A stretch of DNA of 64,000 nucleotides, from NCBI GenBank assembly GCA_020723085.1, contig DYJN01000002.1, forward strand, positions 120,467-184,466, given 5' to 3'. This document shows, piece after piece, positions 21,574-29,380 of the stretch. The position numbers and the translations under genes are program-made. Numbering within the stretch: position 1 is the stretch's first letter; each line of letters opens with the position of its first letter. This DNA is from Arcobacter sp. Its GTDB lineage: Bacteria; Acidobacteriota; Terriglobia; Bryobacterales; Bryobacteraceae. Below the pieces are notes generated by a model. It did no database searches and was not told where the DNA came from. It saw only the letters and a program-made list of their open reading frames with translations.

Positions 21574-21602
21574 AAAAAAGAGCGCCGGCCCGCCGCCGGC
21601 GC
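21574..21602 (-). terminator. Rho-independent terminator for the DUF2911 gene
   Basis: Arms GCGCCGGC (21582-21589) and complement (21595-21602) enclose a five-base loop. Leftward this is followed by six T residues (complement of 21574-21579), 26 bases past the stop codon at 21628. The arms are identical to those of the hairpin at 16801-16831. Confidence 0.88.
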
Positions 21603-21627
21603 CCGAATCAACAAAAGCCGGCCTGAA

Positions 21628-22158
21628 TCAGTGCACCATCACCGGAACCGAGGCTTCCAGATCCGACCAGGCAATCTTGAGCACGCCGCGGTTGCCGCCG
21701 GAGGACTCGACCGAGATGGTCAACTGCTCGACCGGCGAAGACAGCTTCTTTGCGGTCATCTTGACGCGCCCGAGATCCTTGTTCTGATCGTACTTGAAGG
21801 CGCCCCATTGATTGGCCTCCCTGTTCAGGATCAGCGTCCACTCCTTCCCGCCCGGGATCGTGAACAGGGAATACGTACCCTTGGGCACATGGAGCGAGCC
21901 GATCATAAGATCGGCTTCGGTGGTCAGCTTGGTGGCTTCGTCGGCGCCGGTGCGCCAGACCTTGCCGAACGGCGCCAGCGGCTCGGCCCAGACATTGCGG
22001 CCCTTCACATAGGGGCGGCCGTACTCAATCGTGATCTTCTTGCCGGCGATCGCGCCGGAGGCGGTTTCATGCGGGCTCGCCCGCTTCTTGGGCTGCGCGC
22101 CTGCGGTCATCGCCGCGGCGAGGACAAAAGACGTTCCGAACAGAATCCAGTTTCTCAT
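21628..22158 (-). CDS. DUF2911 exported protein
   Basis: A 176-residue secreted protein with a signal peptide ([22 protein letters not shown]) and one DUF2911 domain. Recognisable strands are [60 protein letters not shown] and [15 protein letters not shown]. The family is widespread in Bacteroidota and Acidobacteriota, has no assigned function, and is thought to be periplasmic. A much longer open frame runs upstream to 22635, but the signal peptide fixes the start at 22158. It is transcribed divergently from the microcompartment shell genes and has its own terminator. Confidence 0.88.
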   Translation of the reverse strand: MRNWILFGTSFVLAAAMTAGAQPKKRASPHETASGAIAGKKITIEYGRPYVKGRNVWAEPLAPFGKVWRTGADEATKLTTEADLMIGSLHVPKGTYSLFTIPGGKEWTLILNREANQWGAFKYDQNKDLGRVKMTAKKLSSPVEQLTISVESSGGNRGVLKIAWSDLEASVPVMVH

Positions 22159-22182
22159 GTCGTGGAAGCCCCTCTCGCCACG

Positions 22183-22188
22183 AGTATA
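22183..22188 (-). promoter_or_regulatory. Candidate -10 element for the DUF2911 gene
   Basis: On the minus strand TATACT lies 25 bases upstream of the DUF2911 start codon. No convincing -35 hexamer is seen at the right distance, so this is only a candidate. Confidence 0.35.
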
Positions 22189-22233
22189 GCAGAACATCTC
22201 CGTTTTTCCCTGCACCGGCGGGCCGAAGATGGG

Positions 22234-22239
22234 TACAAT
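22234..22239 (+). promoter_or_regulatory. Candidate -10 element for the BMC shell operon
   Basis: TACAAT sits 93 bases before the BMC-H start codon, with a weak -35. Just downstream, a 9-base direct repeat CGCGCGGCC occurs at 22247-22255 and 22266-22274, 19 bases apart. It could be a regulator site near the transcription start, but this is a pattern only. Confidence 0.35.
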
Positions 22240-22331
22240 CAAAACACGCGCGGCCGCCAAGCGGGCGCGCGGCCAGTTTGATGTTCGGCGCGGGATCGTG
22301 CCGGATTTGGACGAGCAGAGAGGAATTGCCC

Positions 22332-22616
22332 ATGGGTGAAGCGTTGGGAATGGTTGAAACGCACGGGCTGGTGGCGATGATCGAAGCCGCCGACGCGATG
22401 GTGAAAGCGGCCAAGGTGACCCTTGTCGGCTGGGAAAAGATCGGTTCGGGCTATGTGACGGCGCTCGTTCGCGGCGACGTCGCGGCCGTGCGCGCCGCCA
22501 CGGACGCCGGCGCCGCCGCCGCGCGCCGCGTGGGCGAGCTTGTCGCCGTTCACGTGATCCCGCGCCCGCATCCGAGCCTGGAAGACGTTCTGCCGATCGG
22601 CAAGTCTTCCAAGTAA
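22332..22616 (+). CDS. Bacterial microcompartment hexameric shell protein (BMC-H)
   Basis: A single BMC domain fills all 94 residues ([20 protein letters not shown], then [20 protein letters not shown]). The loop IGSGYV matches the small central pore of metabolosome BMC-H hexamers, which tile the flat shell facets and let polar substrates through. ATG 22332 is chosen because GAGAGGAA precedes it and the domain begins at once; an in-frame ATG at 22278 lies in the leader. It heads a rightward cluster of four shell genes, with 22 bases to the first BMC-P gene. The C-terminus ([17 protein letters not shown]) is of normal length. Confidence 0.95.
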   Translation: MGEALGMVETHGLVAMIEAADAMVKAAKVTLVGWEKIGSGYVTALVRGDVAAVRAATDAGAAAARRVGELVAVHVIPRPHPSLEDVLPIGKSSK

Positions 22617-22638
22617 GCGGGCGGGCGGACCCCATACC

Positions 22639-22914
22639 ATGACGCTAGGGCGTGTCGTCGGCACGGTCGTCGCCACGCGGAAAGATCCGCGCCTGGAGGG
22701 GCACAAGCTTCTCCTCGTGAAGCCGGTCGCTCCCGACGGCAGGGAGGAATCCGGCTACCTGGTCGCAGTCGACACGGTCAGCGCGGGGTTCCGGGAACTG
22801 GTCATCACCGTCTCAGGCAGCAGCGCGCGCATGGCGGAAGGCTGCAAGGACAAGCCCGTGGACTGCGTCATCGTCGGCATCGTCGACGGCGTATCAGTCG
22901 ATGAGGGCGGCTAG
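22639..22914 (+). CDS. Microcompartment pentameric vertex protein (BMC-P, EutN/CcmL family), copy 1
   Basis: A 91-residue EutN/CcmL protein (MTLGRVVGTVVATRKDPRLE, KLLLVKPVAPDG, VAVDTVSAGFRELVITVSGSSAR, VDCVIVGIVDGVSV). Pentamers of this fold cap the twelve vertices of the icosahedral shell. The segment SGSSAR is the usual position of the pentamer-lining loop. It is the second gene of the shell cluster. Confidence 0.93.
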   Translation: MTLGRVVGTVVATRKDPRLEGHKLLLVKPVAPDGREESGYLVAVDTVSAGFRELVITVSGSSARMAEGCKDKPVDCVIVGIVDGVSVDEGG

Positions 22915-22928
22915 AAAGGCGGGCGGCT

Positions 22929-23216
22929 GTGCAGTTGGGCAAAGTGGTCGGCCGCGTCTGGGCGAGCGTCAAGAATCCCGGGCTCGAAGGGCAGCGCCTG
23001 CTCATCGTTCAGCCGGTGCTTCCGGATCTCACCCCGCACGGCAAGCCGCTCATCTGCACGGATTCCACCGGCGCCGGCGCCGGCGAGGTCATCTACTGGG
23101 TCCGGGGCAGGGAAGCATCGTTCCCGTTCCTGCCCGGCGAAGTCGCCAGCGACGCCACCATCGTCGGCATCGTCGATGAACTGCATCTCGGCAAGAAGCG
23201 GGAGCCGCCATGCTGA
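22929..23216 (+). CDS. Microcompartment pentameric vertex protein (BMC-P, EutN/CcmL family), copy 2
   Basis: A 95-residue EutN/CcmL protein from GTG 22929 (MQLGKVVGRVWASVKNPGLE, RLLIVQPVLPDL, DSTGAGAGEVIYWVRGREAS, DATIVGIVDELHL). Its loop WVRGREASFPF is larger and more charged than that of copy 1, so the vertices it makes may differ. It overlaps the next gene by seven bases. Confidence 0.93.
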   Translation: MQLGKVVGRVWASVKNPGLEGQRLLIVQPVLPDLTPHGKPLICTDSTGAGAGEVIYWVRGREASFPFLPGEVASDATIVGIVDELHLGKKREPPC

Positions 23217-23563
23217 TTGCGCGCGTCATCGGCGACCTCACCGCCACGCAGAAGCACCCCACCCATGAAGGGCGCAAGATCCTTCTCGTGCAGCCGCTGA
23301 ACCTCGACGGCACGGACCGCGGCGCGCCGATGGTGGCTCTGGACAGCGTCGACGCGGGCGTTCAGGACAAGGTGCTCGTCACCACCGACGGCTGGGCCGC
23401 ATTCACCGCTGTCGGCGTCAAGCTGGCGCCCATCGACGCCGCGGTCGTCGGGGTGATCGACCACGTGGAGCTGGAAGGTTCCGCGTCAGCCGCGGGCGCG
23501 AAGCCGGCTGCCGCTCCGGGTGCGAAGAAGCAGCACAAGAAGCGCCAGCCCCAGCAGGGCTGA
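23210..23563 (+). CDS. Microcompartment pentameric vertex protein (BMC-P, EutN/CcmL family), copy 3, with basic tail
   Basis: A 117-residue EutN/CcmL protein (MLIARVIGDLTATQKHPTHE, KILLVQPLNLDG, VALDSVDAGVQDKVLVTTDG, DAAVVGVIDHVEL). Unlike the other two copies it has a C-terminal extension of about 25 residues rich in Ala, Pro, Lys and Gln (AAAPGAKKQHKKRQPQQG). Having three different BMC-P proteins is a feature I remember from planctomycete/verrucomicrobial and Haliangium loci. The extension is encoded where the gene overlaps, on the opposite strand, the end of the DUF4149 gene (23486-23563). No enzyme gene follows in the cluster. Confidence 0.92.
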   Translation: MLIARVIGDLTATQKHPTHEGRKILLVQPLNLDGTDRGAPMVALDSVDAGVQDKVLVTTDGWAAFTAVGVKLAPIDAAVVGVIDHVELEGSASAAGAKPAAAPGAKKQHKKRQPQQG

Positions 23564-24091
23564 GGCGATCTCAAACGCGGCGAACGAGCTGTGCAGGAAC
23601 TGGAACCTGCGCCCCGCCTCCACCCAGCCCCCGGCCCGGTAGCGGCGCGACGTGTCCACGATGGCCGGAATCAGATACGCCTTCTGGAACAGCGCCAGCG
23701 CCAGCATCGACGCCGCCAGAGTCAGCCGCCACTTGCCCACGTTGGTGAAAAACAGCAGCAGCAGAACCACCGCCGCGCCATAGACAATCTGCATGGAGCC
23801 CCACAGCGTGAAGATCTGATTGTTGGCCTCTCCGGCGTGATACCGCAGCAGATCTCCCATCGCGTCCGGCCCGATCCGCTTCAACACGTCCATGTGCGCG
23901 GGGAGCGGGTGCCGCAGCACGGCCTCTCCGGCGCCAAAAACCGCCGGAGCGGCGAGGGAAACCAGCAGGATTCCGCCCAGCCACGCGGCCAGAATCACGG
24001 CGCAAATGCGCCGCGCCGCCCATGAGCCCTCCGGCGTGATGCGGCTGTACTGCACAGCGGGCCGCCCGGAATTGTCCTCGATCATGGCCAT
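23486..24091 (-). CDS. DUF4149-like integral membrane protein
   Basis: A 201-residue protein with four predicted membrane spans: ICAVILAAWLGGILLVSLAA, MQIVYGAAVVLLLLFFTNVG, LTLAASMLALALFQKAYLI and IASALLGLALLVLLL. Loop residues such as FGAGEAVLRH and RRFQFLHSSF fit the DUF4149/TMEM205-like family of unknown function. It follows potD by 57 bases on the same strand and may be the last gene of that unit. The final 26 codons, including an Arg/Ser-rich tail (RTRSGSRLRARG), are antisense to the microcompartment BMC-P gene. Confidence 0.72.
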   Translation of the reverse strand: MAMIEDNSGRPAVQYSRITPEGSWAARRICAVILAAWLGGILLVSLAAPAVFGAGEAVLRHPLPAHMDVLKRIGPDAMGDLLRYHAGEANNQIFTLWGSMQIVYGAAVVLLLLFFTNVGKWRLTLAASMLALALFQKAYLIPAIVDTSRRYRAGGWVEAGRRFQFLHSSFAAFEIASALLGLALLVLLLRTRSGSRLRARG

Positions 24092-24148
24092 TCAGTCGAG
24101 CCGATTCCCAAGTGTAGCGAGCCGCCGCCGCCGCTGTCCAACCTCGGC

Positions 24149-25177
24149 TCAGGAGGATTTCAGCTCCGTCCAGAGCCGGTCCCGCAGGCGCTGCGATTCC
24201 GGCGGGAGCGGCTCGAACCACTCGCCGCGCTCAAGCGTTTCCCCGGGCGGAAACAGGGTCTCCATCGCCAGCACTTCTTCCGGCAGCCGTGCGCGAGCCG
24301 TGCGGACCGCCGTCGCCGTGCAGGTGGCCGAGGCGACCTCGGCGGCTACGTCCGCCCGCAGCAGGTAATCCAGGAAGACGTGCGCCAGTTCCTTCCGTTT
24401 CGACTCGCGCAGCACCACGCCGCAATCGGCGTACAAGGCAAAGCCCTCTTCCGGATGCACAAACCGCAGATGCGGCGCTGCGCTGATGGCCTGCTGGGCC
24501 GTTGTGGCCCAGGTCTGGCACGCCGCCAGCTCCCCGGCTGCCATCAGGTCGCGGGCTTCCGCGTTCAGATACGCGCGCAGCAGCGGCTTCTGCCGCAGAG
24601 CCTCGCGATGGGCTTCGCGCAGCTCAGCCGGCGCGTGAGCGTTGAGCGGCAGCCGCAGCTTCTTCAGCGCCGCTCCGTAGACTTCCGCCGGATCGTCCAG
24701 CATCGTGATGCGCCGGGCGTAGCGCAGCTCCCAGAGATCCGCATAGCGTTGCGGCACAGGCGCCAGGCGCGGATTGGCCAGAATGCCGCTCGAGCCCCAA
24801 TGGAGCGGCACGCAGAATTCGAGACGCGGGTCCCAGGAGGGCTGCTGGAACCGCGGCTCCAGATCGCCCAGCCGCGCGAGGCGCGCGCGGTCGAGCCGCT
24901 CGAGCAGCCCGAGTTCGCGCATGGGCCTGATGAAATAGTTCGAGGGGAAGACGACGTCCCAGCCTGAATTGCCGCTGAGGACGCGCGCCAGCATCTCCTC
25001 GTTCGATTCATACGTGGCCAGCCGCACCTGAATCCCGGTCTCGCTCTCGAAGCGCGGCAGCGTTTCCGGTGCGATGTAGTTGGACCAGTGGAACACGTTC
25101 AGCCGGCGCCGCCCGCCGCGCAGGCAGCCCGCCAGTCCGCTCAGCGCCGGAAAGAAGAGCAGCGCGCGCCGCTTCAT
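24149..25177 (-). CDS. potD: Polyamine ABC transporter substrate-binding lipoprotein
   Basis: A 342-residue periplasmic binding protein anchored as a lipoprotein: the lipobox LAGC puts the lipidated Cys at residue 18. PotD hallmarks follow: LNVFHWSNYIAPETLPRFE, ETGIQVRLATYESNEEMLA and SGWDVVFPSNYFI, the segments that bind spermidine or putrescine in relatives. The start overlaps the stop of the upstream permease gene as ATGA. Substrate specificity within polyamines cannot be read. Confidence 0.9.
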   Translation of the reverse strand: MKRRALLFFPALSGLAGCLRGGRRRLNVFHWSNYIAPETLPRFESETGIQVRLATYESNEEMLARVLSGNSGWDVVFPSNYFIRPMRELGLLERLDRARLARLGDLEPRFQQPSWDPRLEFCVPLHWGSSGILANPRLAPVPQRYADLWELRYARRITMLDDPAEVYGAALKKLRLPLNAHAPAELREAHREALRQKPLLRAYLNAEARDLMAAGELAACQTWATTAQQAISAAPHLRFVHPEEGFALYADCGVVLRESKRKELAHVFLDYLLRADVAAEVASATCTATAVRTARARLPEEVLAMETLFPPGETLERGEWFEPLPPESQRLRDRLWTELKSS

Positions 25178-25935
25178 GACTTCTTCCTGAGCCCTTCCGC
25201 CAGCAGGATGCCGGCGCCCAGCAGCACGACGATGACGGTGGAGATGGCGTTCACCACCGGCGAGCCGCCGCGCCGCGCCATGGCGTACAGTACCATCGGC
25301 AGGGTTTCCGTATCGACGCCCGCCACCAGCGACGTGATCACGTAATCGTCAAATGAGATCGTGAACGCCAGCAGCGCCGCCGACAGCACCGCCGGCAGCA
25401 GGTTCGGCAGCGTCACGCGGACAAACGCCTCCCACTCGCGTGCGCCCAGATCCATCGCCGCCTCCTCCAGCGCCGCGTCCATGGTCCTCAACCTCGCCAG
25501 CACCACCAGAACCACGAACGCCAGGCAGAAGCTGACATGCGCCAGGATCACCGTGTGCAGGCCAAGCTGCAGTCCGGCGTAACGGAACAGCCACTGAAAC
25601 AGCGCCAGCAGCGAGATGCCGGTCACGATCTCCGGCGTCACCAGCGAAGCCGTGAGCGCCGCCATCAGCAGCCGGGATTCCCGCTTCCACAGTCCGTAAG
25701 CGCACAGTGTTCCAGCCGCCGTGGCCAGCAGCGTGGCAGCCGCGGCGATCCACAGGCTGTTGGCCGCCGCCTCCACCAGCCGCGCATCGCGCCATGCTTC
25801 GGCATACCAGTGCAGGGAAAAGCCCTCCCACACGGTCAGGCGGCCTTCGTTGAAGCTGAACAGCGCCAGCACCAGCAGCGGCGCGTGCAGGAACGCATAC
25901 AGAGCCACGGCGCTGAGGGAGAGGGCGCGGCTCAC
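25174..25935 (-). CDS. potC: Polyamine ABC transporter permease, PotC type
   Basis: A 253-residue inner-membrane permease with six spans and the EAA loop that docks on the ATPase (LEEAAMDLGAREWEAFVRVT). GTG at 25935 is taken as the start because it overlaps the PotB stop as GTGA; the frame stays open upstream inside potB without homology. SFDDYVITSLVAG is characteristic of PotC. It is third in the order potA-potB-potC-potD. Confidence 0.92.
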   Translation of the reverse strand: MSRALSLSAVALYAFLHAPLLVLALFSFNEGRLTVWEGFSLHWYAEAWRDARLVEAAANSLWIAAAATLLATAAGTLCAYGLWKRESRLLMAALTASLVTPEIVTGISLLALFQWLFRYAGLQLGLHTVILAHVSFCLAFVVLVVLARLRTMDAALEEAAMDLGAREWEAFVRVTLPNLLPAVLSAALLAFTISFDDYVITSLVAGVDTETLPMVLYAMARRGGSPVVNAISTVIVVLLGAGILLAEGLRKKS

Positions 25936-26765
25936 AGCAGCGGCTCCTCCCTCCGGCGGGTCTCCAGCCACAGCAGCGCCAGCACCGCCGCCATCAGCGC
26001 CAGCGAGACCGCGGCGCCGAAGGGCCAGTCCCGGGACGCCGTGAACTGGTTCTGGATCAGCGTGCCCGCCAGGATCGTTTTCCCGCCTCCAAGCAGGTCC
26101 GGAATCAGGTAGGCGCCCAGGCAGGGGATGAAGACCAGCAGAATGCCCGCGCGGATTCCCGGCGCAGCCAGCGGCAGCGTGATGCGCCAGAAGGCCTGCC
26201 AGTGGCGCGCCCCGAGGTCCGCCGCCGCCTCCAGCAGATGCGGCTCCTGCCGCTCGAGCGCGGCGTACAGCGGCAGCACCATGAACGGCAGGTGCGCATA
26301 CACCAGGCCCAGCACCACCGCGCCCCAGTTGTACAGCAGCGGCAGCGGCTCGCGGATCAGCCCCGCCCGGAGCAGCAGCGCGTTGATCAGCCCCGTATCG
26401 CGCAGGAGGAACATCCAGGCGTACGTGCGGATCAGAAGGCTGGTCCAGAAGGGCAGCATGACCAGCGCCAGCAGCAGGTTCTTCCACCGTCCCGCGCGCG
26501 TGATGGCCAGGGCCAGCGGGAACGCCATCACCAGGCAGAGCGCCGTGGACAGGGCCGCGGCCAGCAATGACCGCAGCAGGATGCCCAGATACAGCGGATC
26601 CGCCAGGCGCTGCCAGTTCTCCAGCGTCCACGGCGGCATCACGCCGCCGTAAGCCCCGCGGCTCTGGAACGCATACGCCGCCAACACCACGAACGGAACG
26701 CCGACAGTGGCGATCATCAGCGCCGCCGCCGGCATCAGCGCGGCCAGGCGGAGCCGCGTGGTCAT
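25932..26765 (-). CDS. potB: Polyamine ABC transporter permease, PotB type
   Basis: A 277-residue permease with six hydrophobic spans. The motif LPFWTSLLIRTYAWMFLLRD is diagnostic of PotB, and the EAA loop LLEAAADLGARHWQAFWRIT is intact. It pairs with PotC to form the transmembrane channel. It overlaps potA by four bases and potC by four bases, consistent with strict co-translation. Confidence 0.93.
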   Translation of the reverse strand: MTTRLRLAALMPAAALMIATVGVPFVVLAAYAFQSRGAYGGVMPPWTLENWQRLADPLYLGILLRSLLAAALSTALCLVMAFPLALAITRAGRWKNLLLALVMLPFWTSLLIRTYAWMFLLRDTGLINALLLRAGLIREPLPLLYNWGAVVLGLVYAHLPFMVLPLYAALERQEPHLLEAAADLGARHWQAFWRITLPLAAPGIRAGILLVFIPCLGAYLIPDLLGGGKTILAGTLIQNQFTASRDWPFGAAVSLALMAAVLALLWLETRRREEPLL

Positions 26766-27724
26766 GGCTCGGCGGCCCGGATCTCGTCTTCCGGCCGCCA
26801 GCAGACGAACACGCGCTCGTCCGGCCGGAAGGCGCCTTCAGACGGGGATATCTCCGCCACGATGCGCGCGCCGCCGTCGAGCTCAGCTTCCACATGGACG
26901 CAGTTGCCGAGGAACAGCGAAGCCCGCACCGCGGCCGGGGCCGACCTGTAGCCGGACGCCGGCGGCGTGCGCGTGATGCGCGCCGCTTCGGGGCGCAGGC
27001 CGAAACCGGAAATCCAGTTCACGGGCCCGAGGAACGAGGCCGCAAACCGCGTGCGCGGCCGCTGATAAAGCTCCTGCGGCGCGCCGAGCTGTTCGCACCG
27101 GCCATCCTTCAGCAGCAGGATGCGGTCCGACAGCGAGAGGGCCTCCTCCCTGTCATGCGTCACAAAGACGAACGTGATGCCCACGCGGCGCTGCAGCGCG
27201 CGCAGCTCGGCGCGCACCTGCTTGCGCAGATTCGGATCGAGCGCCGACAGAGGTTCGTCGAGCAGGAGCACAGCCGGGCGCAGCACAAGCGAGCGCGCCA
27301 GCGCCACCCGCTGCTTCTCGCCGCCGGACAGTTCGCGGGGGTAGCGGTCCAGTTTGCCGCCCAAACCGAGCATTTCCACGCAATCGGTCATCGCTTGGCG
27401 CCCGGCGCCGTTGCGGTAGCGCAGGCCGAACTCGATGTTCCCGCGCACCGTCAGGTGCGGGAACAGCGCGTAGCTCTGAAAAACGGTGGAAACGTTGCGC
27501 GCGTATGGGGGCAGCCCGTCAAGCCGCTGCCCATCGAGCAGGATGTGTCCGCGTGTGGGCTGTTCGAAGCCGGCGATCAGCCGCAGCGTTGTGGTCTTGC
27601 CGCAGCCGGACGGCCCCAGCAGGCTGAAAAACTCGCCCTGTTCGATCTCGACCGACAGTCCGGCCAGGGCCGTGTGGCCCGGATACTCCTTCGCCAAGTT
27701 CTGAAGTTCGAGGTGCGCGCCCAT
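26762..27724 (-). CDS. potA: Polyamine ABC transporter ATP-binding protein
   Basis: A 320-residue ATPase. Walker A is GPSGCGKTT (about residues 37-45), with the Q-loop VFQSYALFPHLTV, signature LSGGEKQRVALARSL, Walker B VLLLDEPLSALD and the switch His in VTHDREEA. A C-terminal TOBE-like regulatory domain follows (residues ~235-320). It powers uptake through PotB/PotC. It is the first gene of potABCD and follows the YbjQ gene by 34 bases on the same strand, so the transcription unit may start further upstream. Confidence 0.93.
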   Translation of the reverse strand: MGAHLELQNLAKEYPGHTALAGLSVEIEQGEFFSLLGPSGCGKTTTLRLIAGFEQPTRGHILLDGQRLDGLPPYARNVSTVFQSYALFPHLTVRGNIEFGLRYRNGAGRQAMTDCVEMLGLGGKLDRYPRELSGGEKQRVALARSLVLRPAVLLLDEPLSALDPNLRKQVRAELRALQRRVGITFVFVTHDREEALSLSDRILLLKDGRCEQLGAPQELYQRPRTRFAASFLGPVNWISGFGLRPEAARITRTPPASGYRSAPAAVRASLFLGNCVHVEAELDGGARIVAEISPSEGAFRPDERVFVCWRPEDEIRAAEP

Positions 27725-27758
27725 CAGCGCTTTTCACCGATAGTGCCGCGGCCTGCCG

Positions 27759-28091
27759 TCAGTCCTGCATGATGGTGACGGCGGTGCCGGCGGCGGTCAC
27801 CATCAGCATGCCGCCCCCGTGAGAACCCTGAATGGTTTCGTAGTCGAGGTCGACGCCGATCACCGCATTGGCGCCCATCGCGCGAGCCTCTTCGCACATC
27901 TCGTCGATCGCGAGCTGCTTGGCCTTGCGCAGCTCGTTCTCGTAAGCAGCGCTGCGCCCGCCCACGATATCGCGGATGCCTGCAAAGAAGTCTTTGAAGA
28001 TGTTGGCGCCGAGGATCGCCTCGCCGCTCACCAGCCCGTGATACTGCCGGATCCTCCAGCCTTCCAACGTGTGCGCCGTCACAACCAGCAT
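27759..28091 (-). CDS. YbjQ/UPF0145 family protein
   Basis: A 110-residue cytoplasmic protein that fills the YbjQ domain ([54 protein letters not shown]). The family forms pentamers in a known structure and is sometimes described as heavy-metal binding, but its function is not established. It lies 12 bases after the guanine deaminase gene and 34 bases before potA. Confidence 0.88.
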   Translation of the reverse strand: MLVVTAHTLEGWRIRQYHGLVSGEAILGANIFKDFFAGIRDIVGGRSAAYENELRKAKQLAIDEMCEEARAMGANAVIGVDLDYETIQGSHGGGMLMVTAAGTAVTIMQD

Positions 28092-28103
28092 GGCAACTCC
28101 GTT

Positions 28104-28571
28104 TCAGTAAGGAATGCGATGCGCGCTGGCGAGCCAGGCGTCGAACGGCAGTCCCGCCTCCTCCAGCGGCATTCTCCGCGAGGGCAGAGCGCGCCGGCTC
28201 TCCGGCAGCGCGAATTGCTCGTACAGGAAGCTGTCGTCGAACCCCGCGCGCGCCGCGTCTTCGCGCCCCGCCGCGTAGTACAGCGCATCCAGGCGCGCCC
28301 AGTAGATGGCGCCCAGGCACATCGGGCAGGGTTCGCAGGATGAATAGATCGACGCGCCGCGCAGGTCGAAACGCCCGAGCCTCCGGCAGGCGGCGCGGAT
28401 GGCCACCACTTCGGCGTGCGCCGTCGGGTCGAGCTCGCTCGTGACGTGGTTGGCGCCTTCGGCGATCACCTCGCCGTCCATCACGATCACGGCGCCAAAA
28501 GGACCGCCGCGCCCCTGCCCGGCGTTTTCGACGGCGAGCCGGATGGCGCGGCGGAGAAATTCCTCGTGCAT
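28104..28571 (-). CDS. guaD: Guanine deaminase, cytidine-deaminase fold
   Basis: A 155-residue zinc hydrolase that converts guanine to xanthine. Zinc ligands and the proton shuttle are in TAHAEV (His, Glu) and CEPCPMC (two Cys). The segments GGPFGAVIVMDGEVIAEGAN, CPMCLGAIYWARLDALYYA and AGFDDSFLYEQF match the Bacillus GuaD type better than tRNA adenosine deaminase TadA. TadA remains the alternative. It starts 48 bases downstream of the superoxide dismutase gene. Next to a polyamine importer, it may belong to nitrogen salvage. Confidence 0.82.
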   Translation of the reverse strand: MHEEFLRRAIRLAVENAGQGRGGPFGAVIVMDGEVIAEGANHVTSELDPTAHAEVVAIRAACRRLGRFDLRGASIYSSCEPCPMCLGAIYWARLDALYYAAGREDAARAGFDDSFLYEQFALPESRRALPSRRMPLEEAGLPFDAWLASAHRIPY

Positions 28572-28619
28572 CTCAGGCAGAGCCAGCCTCTACCCAATTA
28601 TGCATGGAACGGAGCGGCC

Positions 28620-29261
28620 TTAGACCGCCCCGCCGCCGAACTGCTTCGAATACTCCTGCAGCCGGAAGCGCTCTTCGGCCTTCTTCCAGTTGACGACGTT
28701 CCACCAGTTGGCGATGTATTCGGCGCGGCGGTTCTGATACTTCAGGTAGTAGGCGTGCTCCCAGACGTCGAGACCGATGATGGAGAACTTGCCTTCCATC
28801 ACCGGATTGTCCTGGTTCGGCGTGGAGACGATCTCCAGTCCGTTCTGGCCGATGATGAGCCACGCCCAGCCGGACCCGAAGCGGCCCATGGCGGCGGCGG
28901 CGAACTTCTCCTTGAACTGGTTGAAGTCGCCGAAGACGCGCTTGATGGCGGCTGCCAGCAGCCCGGAGGGCTCGCCGCCCTGCTTCGGCCCCATGATCTC
29001 CCAGAACAGGGAGTGATTCCAGTGGCCGCCGCCGTTGTTGCGGACAGCCGTGCGGATGGACTCGGGCACGATCGCGAGATTGTTGGCGAGCAGCTCTTCC
29101 AGGCTCTTGTTGGCGAGCTCCGGCGCAGTGGCGAGCGCCTTGTTGGCGTTGTCGACGTAGCCGCCGTGATGCTTGGTGTGGTGGATTTCCATGGTGCGCG
29201 CGTCGATGTAAGGCTCGAGCGCGTCGTAAGCGTACGGAAGCGGTGGAAGGGTGAACGGCAT
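28620..29261 (-). CDS. sodA: Superoxide dismutase, Mn/Fe family
   Basis: A 213-residue cytoplasmic enzyme that dismutates superoxide. Metal ligands are H27 (MEIHHTKHH), H83 ([11 protein letters not shown]), D165 and H169 ([10 protein letters not shown]). The stretch [12 protein letters not shown] and the GGGHWNHS pattern favour the manganese form, but metal choice cannot be settled from sequence. No signal peptide. It is the first clear gene of a leftward run sod-guaD-ybjQ-potABCD, after a 119-base gap from gatA. Confidence 0.94.
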   Translation of the reverse strand: MPFTLPPLPYAYDALEPYIDARTMEIHHTKHHGGYVDNANKALATAPELANKSLEELLANNLAIVPESIRTAVRNNGGGHWNHSLFWEIMGPKQGGEPSGLLAAAIKRVFGDFNQFKEKFAAAAMGRFGSGWAWLIIGQNGLEIVSTPNQDNPVMEGKFSIIGLDVWEHAYYLKYQNRRAEYIANWWNVVNWKKAEERFRLQEYSKQFGGGAV

Positions 29262-29380
29262 TGTGTTGTGAAACTCCTCTGTCTATCCCAGATGAACGAA
29301 GCAGTCGTTCGGATGCGGCTTCCTTGCGGCGCGGGCCGCGCGAAGTCCTTCTCCAATTTTAGGCAATAAGGGAAGGAGCT

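Noticed and set aside
22278..22331. Upstream in-frame ATG for BMC-H
   Set aside because: The extra residues are not part of the BMC domain and the strong ribosome site sits before the ATG at 22332.
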